From Coffea arabica (Eukaryota > Streptophyta > Magnoliopsida > Gentianales > Rubiaceae), in contig NC_092326.1 in NCBI RefSeq assembly GCF_036785885.1, forward strand, positions 42,804,287-42,868,286: DNA of 64,000 nt. The letters are read 5' to 3'. Positions 30,752 through 41,900 of the stretch are shown piece after piece. Both the position numbers and the translations under genes were made by a program. A model generated the notes under the pieces. The model saw only the letters and a list, made by a program, of their open reading frames with translations. It did no database searches and was not told the DNA's origin. The number at the start of each line of letters is the position of its first letter. Position 1 is the first letter of the stretch.

Positions 30752-33514
30752 TGTGAGAACTCGTAATTTTTTCATTTTTCTAGGGTTTTTCTCGTTAATG
30801 GCATGTTTTCTGCATTTTCTTTATTAGGAAAATTTTTTCCATAATTTTTATGAGTAAATATAGTTTTTAGATGATTTTTCTAGTATCGGTTAGGTTTTGA
30901 GAAATTAAGAGCGTATACCGGACGTGGGACCCGCTAGTGCGGAAAGTTCGAAAAAATTCGGCCAACTAAGTTAAGTTTTGGATATTGGGTTTAAATTACC
31001 GGGTGTTATGAGATAATTAGAGGTTGCTATTTGGATTGGTATGAGAGGAAACAAAGAGATAGAGATGCATTAATTATAGTGACAAGTGTCACTATATGGT
31101 TAGTGGTTACTTTTGATTACTATTCATACTTTTACCCTTTTACTAAAATAACTCAAAAATTGACCAAAATTCACTCCAAATTTGCAAGCTCATAGCCGGC
31201 CCTCTCCAAGAAAGAATGAAAGAAAACTCTTCAAGTTTTTGTTTCAATCTTGCTCAAATCTACCAAATCAACCACTTAATCTTGCTTTTGTTCCATAGAA
31301 AACCTTAAGTGAGTGATTGTGAGGTGTTTAGTGGAGTTGTTTAGAAGGTTAAGGTGATTAGTTGCTCCCTCTCTTGTGTTGCTAAGGTGAGTAATGAAGG
31401 AACCCCTCTCCTCCATCTAATGATATTTAATTCATGATTTGTGGTAGTTTAGGATGTAATCTTATGGATTATATCTTTGATTTTGGTTGAATTGGTGAAG
31501 TTTGATAATTATTGGTGATTTTTTTGTTTTCATATGATTATTATTATGTGGTCATGTATGATGATTGGAAATGATATTTAAGGAAGTTAGAAGGTGGAAA
31601 AAGTAATTAATTGCAGGAAATTTCTGTTTTGGAAGGAAATTTGGAAAGCTAGGGTTTCATTTCCTTCATTCTGCCCGGCACTGTTCATCACAGTTAGAGG
31701 CCGAATTAGCCTTGGGTTAAAATATAAAAGTTGTAGGGAATGATATTTTACAGATGCCTGCAAAATTTCAGGCCAATCGGAGTAGCGTATCTTGTGAAAA
31801 TACTGAAATTCCCCTGCTACCCTGGTTTCACCCGAACTTGAGAATTGCTTCTGTAATTGGTTAATTTGGTTGGGAATACTTCTGATTTGGTTGTTGAGGT
31901 TTTCTGAAGAAATGTAGCCTGATGTCTTAGATTTCGGATGGCTTTAGAATCACTTGATTTGGATTTAGGTAGCCTGAATTATAGTTTGTTAACCAGAATG
32001 CGGTTTGTTCACCTATTTTTGCGGTTCTGGTTTAGTATCTTGCATTTTTTACCTAGTTTCACTATGAACTGGACTGAGTGACCTACTGTAACTTTGTAGC
32101 CCTATCTCTTATTTTCGAAACGGTGTATCTTATACCTCCATCTGATAATTGTAATGCCAATGGTACCAAAATCGCAAAATAACGTCAAAAACTATTTTTT
32201 TGGTTTAGAGCTTAATTCCATTTCCGGATTTCCCTGGTTTACTCTAGTGCTTATACATTCTTATGAAGCTCTATTTTGATAGTATTTGGGATTGATTTAT
32301 GACTTGTAAGCGAGTCTTATTGTGCTTATTTGAATATGTTAGGACGTGATGGTGGTGCAAGACACTCTTAGGCGGAAGTGCATGAATTATCATTTGCTTG
32401 ATTGGTGAGTGTACTACTCACTTGTTGTTTACAATGTGGCTTTGGTATATGTAAACTTGATGCCTTGAAGGCTTATTTGCTCCGTTGAAATTGATTAAGT
32501 GAGGGTGTAGTTAATCGCTCTCACCCATTTGGTATCTCATATGACTGTCTATTGTTTCACTGTAATGATTGAAGGATACATGAAATACTGAATTTAATTC
32601 ATGAATTGGGTGTTGCTTGGACGAGTATCCAACGACCCTTACTGATACTACTAAGTTCAACCCCATTGGTAGTCGATTGAATCGAGCTAGCGAGGGTTTG
32701 GTCGTGAAGGTCGACGAGCCATGGGGACTGTTATATGGAATCTTGTAGTAGTGAGATTCTTGATTCCGGTATACTCGAGTATTACCAAATTTCTACTGTT
32801 TGGAGTTCGGGCCCGGTAGGGGTATGTTGGGTGGAAGGAATGGAAGTAAAATAGAGCCTACGGTTGGTTACTTTGTGAACATTGACGGAAAGTCAATGAA
32901 GTCCGATCAAGCATACGAGCGAGGAAAGGAGCTCTTAAGAGCCGTCCGTATCCTTTTACCATCTTGTTAATGTGTGATCTTTGTATTTCTTCCTTGACCG
33001 CTTTATGCCTATATGACTTGGTTGCTTATGTGATAGTATACCATTGGGCGTAAGTTCACTCTGTTTCTTTTGTTTTCCTTACAGGAAAATAAATACTTTT
33101 GGACTGAATTTGATAGTTGGTTGCCGAATTGAGTTAGATGTACATATCTTTTGTATAACTCATTGATTGAAACCCTGAATGCACTTTTGGGTCCGTTTTC
33201 TCTTTTGATTTGGCAAATCGTACATGTATAAACTTATGGGATAATTTTGTATGCCATTTTGGAATGTAAATGTTGAATTTCAAGATGTGTATGTTTGCGT
33301 GATGTTTGACTGGATTTTGACGTGGCCGGTACTATTCATGACCGGTTCCAATTTTCATTTTTTTTTAATTTTGTGATTTTGACTTGTTTACACGCGTTAG
33401 TATGTTCCGGAACGTATTAGATCGATGTGAACTGAACCGTTAGTCCTGACGAGAGTTGAGCAGGCAGTCTGCTAACTCCTTTGGTTCGCCTTAGGGGAAG
33501 GTGGGGCTGTCACA
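30752..33514 (-). mobile_element. Solo LTR (probable Ty3/gypsy) nested in the copia element
   Basis: A 2763-bp block that starts TGTGAGAACTC and ends GGGGCTGTCACA, flanked by the 5-bp duplication ACACC (30747-30751 and 33515-33519). The copia reading resumes on each side (VKWV / VYKTKLKEN), so the boundaries are firm. It has no coding frames and no internal direct repeat, which fits a long solo LTR left by LTR-LTR recombination. On the minus strand it begins TGTGACAGCCCCACC, reminiscent of Tekay/Del-type gypsy LTRs; the family call is inference. Confidence 0.85.
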
Positions 33515-36194
33515 ACACCCACTTGACACTCATATAATTTTGTCCTTCTGGAAGATCGGTTAACTCTCATGTGTTATTTCGTTCAATAGCTGCAATTTCT
33601 TCATCTATTGCCTTCTGTCAATTTAAATCTTAGATAGCTTTTTTAAAAATTGTAGGATCACAATTGAAAAATTGGGCAAAATATGTAAGTGGGTCTTCAA
33701 ATTGGTCAATTCCAGTTACCTCATAATTAATCATCAATGCATGTCTTTTTCTAATACGTTGAGGTCCTTCATATTCCTCTATTGTTTGGAAATTTGGTAT
33801 ATTATTTAGACCATTTTGTTCTGTCAACTGCTGCCTATTTTTTTTTAACACCATCAAAATCAACAGATATTTGTTATTTAATAACATTGCTACTTTATGG
33901 CCAAAAATTTTCTCATCAAAATTACATCCCGACTCATGACAAGTTTCTTAGTGATAGGATTATAAACCTTATAGACTTTGATTGATCACTAACACCAAGA
34001 AAAATGCTTTTCTCTCCCTTGTTACCTAGTTTTGTACTCTTTTGCTTTGAAATATGAGTATAGGCAATGCATCTAAAAATTTTGAAATAATCCACTGTTG
34101 AATTTCGTGCGCTCCATACTTCTTCAGGCGTCATATTTTTAATAGCAAGTGTAGGACCTTTGTTCAATATATGAATGCTCCAGTTGAGTACTTCAGGCCA
34201 AAATTTTTTTGAAACACCATTTTTTGTCAAAATGCTTCTCACTATATTTAATATTGTACGATTCTTTATTTCTAAAACACCATTCTGCTGTGGCGAATAG
34301 ACTGTTGTAAGCTGCTTTTGAATTTCATACTCTTCACAAAAATTTATAAATTCTTGTGAGTTATATTCTCCACCACGATCACTGTGAAAAAATTATATGG
34401 ACTTGCCTGCTTCCTTTTCGACAAGAGTCATGAATTTTTTAAAAGTTGAAAATGTTTCAGATTTTTTTTACAAAAAATAAACCTAAATTTTTCGACTATA
34501 ATCATCAATAACTATCATAAAATAACTTTTTTTATCATTAGATGTTGGATTTATGGGTCTGCATAAATTAGAATGAACCAATTTCAATACATCATTTGTT
34601 CTCCATGATTTTTCTTTTGGAAAACTATCCCGATGTTGTTTGCTAATGACACACTCTTCACAAACTTCTGAAGGAATTGTGATTTGAGATAGACCAGTCA
34701 CCATATTTTTCTACTGCACATCCTTTAATCCACCAAAATTCAGGTGTCCATAACAAAATTGTTATAACCATGTCACATCTTTCGATTTTATTGAGAAACA
34801 TGAATGAATCAAGTTCTATAAATAGAGTGGGAGTATACGATTTGCCGTCATCTTAACTTGAGCAATTAAATCCAACTTTACACCTCGAACACGACATACA
34901 ACATTTTTGATAAAAATCTCGTGCTCTTTTTCTAACAAGTGACTCATGCTAAGCAAATTTGTCTTTAAATCTGGAACAAAAAGGATATCAGTGATAGTGT
35001 GAGTAGAAGAATTTCCTTTAGTTTGAATAGTTACCCTTCATTTTTCCATAATCGAAATTGTAAAGTTATCACCAAACTCGGTAGTATTACGGAATGACTC
35101 GTCCAATTCAGAGAATGTCTTTTTATCTCCACACGTGTGATTACTGCAACAAGTGTCTAAATACCATATGTTTTATTGAGTTTCTTCACTTATGTGACAC
35201 ACCATCAAAAGAGATACTTCTTTTTTTTTTCTGTAAAATTAGTCATTTCTCTATTTTGTCTATTTAAATTAGTTCGACATTCGAACTGATAATGACCATA
35301 CCTATGACATTTGTAACATTCAACATTTGACTTGTTTGCTGCCTTTGGCCTTTGAATTGTTGATGGATGGCCTCCCCGTCCTCTTTTTCTTTCTTGAGAT
35401 TGATTTTCTTGGTACTAGTATTGTTGTTATTGGTTACCACGATCATTGTTTCCTCTACCTCTGCCTCCTCTCCATGTTGAGTGACTTTCGGTTGAAGTCT
35501 TCAATGCTGGCTCATCTTTCTCTTATTGGTTAACTTTTTGCTCATGAACCAACAAAGAGCTTTGCAACTCATCAATCGAAATTGCATCAATATATTTCAA
35601 TTCCTCAATATAGCACACAACAAAATTAAATTGTGCTGTCATCGATCGAAATATCTTCTCGACATCCTCCAAATTCTCTCCATAGATCATCATCTTGTTA
35701 GCGATTGCCATTATTCTTGCGAAATAATTTGTAAACGATTCGCTTGATTTCATGTGTAAAGTCTCAAATTCGGTCCGAAGAACTTGAATCTACACCCACG
35801 TCACCTTCGCATTTCCTTGATACTTCTTCTTCATGGAGTCCCAAATCTATTTGAAAGTATCTTTGCTAAGAATTGTCTCCAAAATAGCTCGATTAATAGC
35901 TTGAAAAAGATAATTTTTGCCTTTAAGATCTTTCAACTTCAATGCTTCCCAACTCTATTTTCTGCATCTCTGATAATACTACTCCGGTTGTTGGCTCTGC
36001 TACTCCAAATTCGACAACCTGTCAATATTCCTTAGATCTCAAGATGCTCTCCATTAACATGCTCCAATGATCATAGTGACCATCAAAACGAGAAATTACT
36101 GATTGCACAAAATTGTCAGTGGCCATCATAATTTTCTAACACAATTCTTACAACTCACTTTTGTTTTCACTCACGAGTCTAATTCCGATGCCAC

Positions 36195-36477
36195 TGTTAC
36201 AATTATTGAAAAAAATAATAAGAGAAACAAAGGATAAGAGTTTATTTATTTTTTTAAAAGTGACATAACTCATAACATGAAATTGCTCTATTTATAAAGT
36301 TCAAACCAATTCCACTAACTATCCCACTAACTCCACTAACTATCTTAATAACTCCACTAACTCTACTAGTTACTCCACTAATTCCATTAGTTACTCCACT
36401 AATTCCACCAATTTCATTAATTAGGTAAAACAAAATAAACAAACATGATTAATTAACCACAGTTACTATTTCTAACA
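36195..36477 (-). repeat. 5' LTR of the copia element
   Basis: 283 bp, TGTTAGAAATAG to TAATTGTAACA on the minus strand. It is followed by TGGCATCGGAATTAG, a decayed relative of the methionine-tRNA primer site. The middle holds a short tandem array built on ACTCCACTAA units (about 36307-36412). Confidence 0.8.
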
Positions 36478-37380
36478 ATCTGCAAGTCATTACCTAGTAG
36501 TATTTGAAATTGAAATAAATTATGACACTCGTCCCTGGGGTCGAAATCCATTTACCAAACACTCGTTAAGCTTCAGACTTAAAATACTCGTGTCCATTTT
36601 CTCCCGTTTGTAAGTTAGATAGCCAACTCTTTCAAGCGTCATCTTTTTAATCATAACAAAGTTAATACGGACAATTGGTTTACACCTTCAGAAAACAATT
36701 TCATATAGAAATAATACAAATTAATTTAGAGTAACTGCAGAATCCTATATTTTGGTCTTGAGCTTATGCTCTACTTAAATTGCATGATGCATTTATCTTC
36801 TCATTTTTATGCTCAGAAGCATAAAGTTTTGAACAAACAGTTGCAGTTGACCAATCCGAGTTCGGGGCAAGCAGCATTTTGTTGATGGTATGAGAGCATT
36901 CTTGATAATCCGGTAGACAAAAAGCTCCAATGAACTGTTTTTTTTTCCTTCATAATTTGACATTAAGAACTACCTCCAACAATTATTAGATGGCATAAAC
37001 ATTTCTTTATTAAATGCCTCAAGTTTTAACTTTTTAAAGTCACTAAGTATAATAGACAACTTAGAAAAAAAAAAAAAGAAACACGGTCCTATATAACATC
37101 TAGGAGGCTTTGACAATAATATCGATATGGATTTAGATATGACGTAGTATATGGTATGATTATATGCAATTTAATATATCATGAGATAACAATGTAGATT
37201 ATATATTGAGGGTGTCTCAAACTGTGGTCCAATTTGTAAGTTTTACAAATATATATTGGCGCGAGGGTAGATTTTGAGTTTTTTCAAGATAATATGAATA
37301 TAAGAATGAAATGAACAAATTAGAAACGATTTTTCGATTCGCGTAGATCAAACGAGGGGTGAAGTTAAGAGTCGAGCAAA
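36478..37380. other. Intergenic, nothing recognised
   Basis: No supported gene. It should contain the outer flank of the copia insertion, but with the 3' LTR missing the target duplication cannot be tested. Confidence 0.5.
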
Positions 37381-37389
37381 TAAAATCTA

Positions 37390-38391
37390 GGGATAATTGC
37401 AGAAACCTCCCCTGAGGTTTCTGACATTTGCACTGATCTTCCCTGTGGTTTGAAAAATTACACTGACCTCCCCTGAGATTACTAATCCTTTGCAAATTTA
37501 GTCCAAACGATTAAAATATTACTTTAGGGAGTAAAATTAGAATTTTGTACCAGATTTGCCCTTTGTACTACATATTCAATGAATGACAAAGTACTATAAA
37601 TCAATTAACAATTAATAAATTTTAAGGAGTATAATTTATGGACAAATACACATTACTCATTTAAAGTACCAGTTCTTTACGAGTATTTTATTTTCAAATA
37701 TTTAATTTATGATAAATATATCAATATTTGTAAGTAAAATTCAAAAATTGTTATAGTAATATTCTTGCAAAAAGGAAATCGATAAGCTATTTATTTAATA
37801 TAAATTAAATATTTTTTTTAAAAAATAAATGGCCCATAAAGTATTAATTTTTTATGGCTTTCATTAATTACACGAGTAAAGTATTCGCTCTTTGTGTGCA
37901 TTTTATTCTGAATCATTTAATTTATGTTAAATACATAAATGTTTGTAACTAAAATTGAAAAAGTGTTATATTAATATTTTTACTGAAGAGAGATTGGTAG
38001 TTTTTGTATTTAACAAAAATTAAATATTTGAAAGTAAATACAAATATGTATTTGAGCATAAATATTTGTATTAAATTAAATGTTTGAAAGTAAAATACCC
38101 ATAAAGAACCGATACTTTAAATAAGTAATGCATATTTGCCTACAAGCTATACTCCTTAAAGTTTATTAATTATTAATTGATTTGTAATATTTTGTCATTC
38201 ATTAGACATGTAGTACAAAGGATAAATTTGGTAAAAAATTCTAATTTCACTCCCTAAAACAATATTTTAATCATTTGTACTGAATTTGCAAAGGATTAGT
38301 AACCTTAGGGGAGGTCAGTGTAATTTTTCAAACCACACGGGAGGTCAGTGCAAATGTTAGAAACCTCAGAGGAGGTTTCTGCAATTATCCC
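37390..38391. mobile_element. Mutator-type foldback element, perfect 9-bp TSD
   Basis: A 1002-bp element starting GGGATAATTGCAGAAACCTC and ending with its complement. The inverted arms continue with high similarity for more than 300 bases each, so nearly the whole element can fold as one hairpin. The flanking 9-mers TAAAATCTA (37381-37389 and 38392-38400) are identical. No open frame. It is the best preserved of the four related elements. Confidence 0.92.
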
Positions 38392-38400
38392 TAAAATCTA

Positions 38401-38928
38401 ATATAGTCTTATCCATTTCCCACTTTCAATTTTTAAGATAAGGAAAGGAACTTGGAAGACAAAAAAAAAAAGAAAAAAAGAAAAAAAGGAAAAGATTGTT
38501 ATTATTATTTTATCTTGAATAAAGTTTGTAGAATTATGTTCCTAAGGCAATTTATTCGATTTTCTCAAACTGCATTGTCAATACAAAGATCTAAACAGTA
38601 ATGAGATCATAAGAACAGTACGTAAAACAACTCCAGTGTCGAAGAAATAAAGCGACGGTCAAAATATATAAGTTGACAATAAACGCTCAATTAAGGGAAT
38701 TTAACCATTTTCAATAAAGGGCGGAAAATTCTTTTGTTGGCAACATAATTAGCAAGAAAATTTCCAAAATTTCGAAGTTGAAGAAAAAGATATTGCCTTT
38801 TCCATCTGGGTTCTCAATTTCATTTCTATTTTATCTTATAAATAACTCATTCATGTGGAATTTAGCTCTATGAATGAAAGGGTGTTTGTATTGTAAAGTT
38901 GAAGTCTCTGAAGTTGAGGAATTGAATA
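38401..38928. other. ADA2b promoter and 5' leader
   Basis: Non-coding. A purine tract (38461-38492) and a TATAAATA (about 38838) precede the ATG at 38929 by about 90 bases. Confidence 0.5.
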
Positions 38929-41900
38929 ATGGGTCGGTCTCGCGGAAATTTCCAAGCTGAGGAGGATCCCAGTCAAAGGTTTAATCGCTTAGCACATTAG
39001 ATTGAATTCTTCATACTCCGTTCGTTCTTTCTTTCTTTCTTTCCTTTTTTTTTCCTTTCTTTTTGGGGATGTTTAACTGAAAATTTTCCAGTGTAATGGG
39101 TAAGCTTACTATCTGCCCGTGACCGGTTTTGTTTATGTTAAAGATGAAATTTTTGTGGTTAAAGTGAAAATTGGTGTTGCTTTATATGTGAAACGGCAGT
39201 CTTTCATGAGCAGATATTTGGGTATAAATTTGCATTCTTTTAACTGTGCATCGAATTGACTTGATGATTTGGTTTCATGCAACTGGGATGAGGCCTATTG
39301 TTTGGTTTTGCTAACTTGTTTAGTTATGCCTGGGAGGTTTGAATGAGGCTGTCTAGAGCTCACTCTTTCAGCAATCTAGGCTGGTTTTACGTAGCCATCT
39401 GAAAACCCAATGCTTCTTTCGTGTTTGAGTTTGTTGATTATTGCTTCTGCGCATGGGCTGGAGCAAGTAGCCTGTGACTGCTGTAAGACATACTTCATCG
39501 TTTTTCTTTTGTAGTAGTAATGTCACTGCTGAACGGGAAAGGATTTTTATTATGCCTGAGATTTTGGATTGATGCTGTCATCCGTTTGGGTGTAAAAAGT
39601 ATGTATCCATTGCGTCTGTCTTTTGGATTGATTGCTCATTTTGCTTCTCTTCCATGGAGTAATTGTTTTGTACATGTTATTGTTTTTAAGGAAAGTATCT
39701 TAAATATGATCATTGTATGAACTGTTCTTCAGCAGTTTCGTGAGATTGCCATGTGTCAGCGTTTGATTTTAAAATGTACTTTTCTTTTCTTACCATTTTT
39801 GCAAATGCAGATCAAGGAGAAGAAAGAATGCCACTAACAGTGAACATTTAGAATCAGCAAATGCAGGTACTCCGTAGTTATTTAGGTTTCTGCAGAAATT
39901 CTTTAGACTGTGATACAATCGATTGTATATGCTGAGCCAAATGCTTTAAATGGACAATTAGCAGTTGCACACACTGGGATGGTTTTTGGAATTTCTTTAT
40001 CATTGTACACCTTACTCATATGCTTGTCAACCTTAGTGAATAAAATTGACTGGCTTGTAATTGTACCAAAAGATGTCTTGTCTGGTCATTGAGTTGATTG
40101 ATGAGAAAGTCTGAAAATATACATGTACCATTAGGTAGAGAGGCTTGGCAAGTACCATAGTGAAGTGGACTGGTGCTAAGGTTAAATAAGTGTTACCTTG
40201 TATCATCTTATATTGTGACTTGTTCCTCTCCTCCTGTGGCACTGGTTTGTGGTCACCCAGGTCAAGGGACGGCTGAAGGGAAAAGAGCGTTATACCACTG
40301 TAACTATTGTAAAAAAGATATAACGGGGAGAACTCGTATAAAATGTGCTGTATGTTCTGATTTTGACCTATGCATAGAGTGCTTCTCAGTTGGTGCTGAG
40401 GTGTATCCCCATAAAAGCAATCATCCATACAGGGTTATGGTGAGTACCTTCTCAACACAAACTTTTCTTTGAGACCTAATGATATAATGTGACATAGTCA
40501 ATCTTACCTCTGATACCTTATCATGCTAAGGGGATTGCATATCATCCATGTTATCAATACCTAGAAGTGAGAGACTAATATTTTCTTTTCGCTTGAGAAC
40601 TAGAAAGAAAATTTTTAACCAGGATTCTATGTAAAGTGGACCATATTGACCATGCAGTATCAAGTGCCGCTTAAAAACTCCAACAGCAATGTTAGTACAG
40701 TTTGACTGTTTGGCCTGCAATCTTGAACTTGTACAATCTTTTACTTTATTCTTCTGATGCTGCAAAACAAGAGACATTTCGTTTTGCTGTGTTAAGTTTT
40801 CATCTTAGACTGTTCTGTAAGCAACTTAGGGACATCTTAGGAACTATCTTCTCAAAAGACCACTTGTGGCGTAATAATGATGTTACTAATGATTATTTAG
40901 CTTGTCACTTGAACAGGATGTTCTTTCTTTTCCACTTATCTGTCCAGACTGGAAAGCTGATGAAGAAATGTTACTTCTAGAGGTGGTTTAAAATCTTGAA
41001 ACCATAAGTGCTCAACTTGTCCCTTTCCGCAAAATTCTGTTGCTTTTGGTCTCTCCTTTTTGCAATTAATTGGAAACTGATCTTTCCTCACATCACTCTA
41101 TAATTCTGTCTTGCTTCATGGGATTCACGGCAACTAGGGGATTGAAATGTATGGCATGTGGAACTGGGCAGAAGTTGGAGAGCATGTTGGGACAAAGACA
41201 AAGGAAGCGTGCATTGAGCATTTCAGAAATGCATATCTAAACTCCCCATACTTCCCTCTTCCAGTATGGCAAACATGATTAAGTTATCTCTGGGTTTTAA
41301 GTTTTCTTTGAGCGATAGGTACTGAAGAAAGTTTTCTCTCATTAGGATATGACACATGTGGCGAAAAATAGAAAGGAACTCCTTGCAACGGCAAAAAATG
41401 AAGAAAAGAGAGGTTGGTTATACCCCCCCCCCTCTCAAAACACAAAAACCCCCAACAACTATTTATAATTCTTTTAAATACTAATTATTAGTATTTGTTT
41501 TTTTTTTTTTTTTGCTTGATAAAAGAATTAAAAAGCCACATCTTGTAACCGTGGAGCTTATTTGGTTGGCTCATTTTGTTGACATCATAGGTCATGACTC
41601 TGTCACTTAGAGAAATAAATTTTTAGAGCCATCCCTATTTTGTAGACAGGCTTGCCAAGAAAAGCAATTGTTGAATTTTGACTTTCTTTAAATTTGAATG
41701 AGAAAAGCCAAAAGTGGAACATGAGAGACTGGATTGGTGTTTAGATAGAATTCCCTTTGCCATAACCCATCAATGCCTTGAAGTCGTTCTTGTTATATTC
41801 ATTATACCATGTTTCTTTAATATAATAGCAATACTGCTGGCTGTTATAGGATTTTCTGCACTCGGAGAACTTACACCAAAGGATGAATCTCAATTTTCCC

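Larger units (their letters stand above)
30428..36477 (-). mobile_element. Ty1/copia retrotransposon, 3'-truncated and decayed
   Basis: On the minus strand in order: 5' LTR (36195-36477), Gag starting near 36126 (MATDNFVQSVISRFDGHYDH) with the IANKM and LQSSLLVHEQ gag blocks, a CX2CX4HX4C zinc knuckle (CYKCHRYGHYQFEC, near 35280-35325), integrase pieces (CEECVISKQHR; VIDDYSRK; later WSIHILNKGPT), and reverse transcriptase (AIDEEIAAIERNNT, KARLVVKSYKQEFGVDY, YGLKQ). Stops and frame changes break it many times. It ends at YGLKQ, before the YVDD active site, RNase H and the 3' LTR, where it meets the P450 fragment. A separate LTR is nested within the reverse transcriptase. It cannot move on its own. 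Confidence 0.92.
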
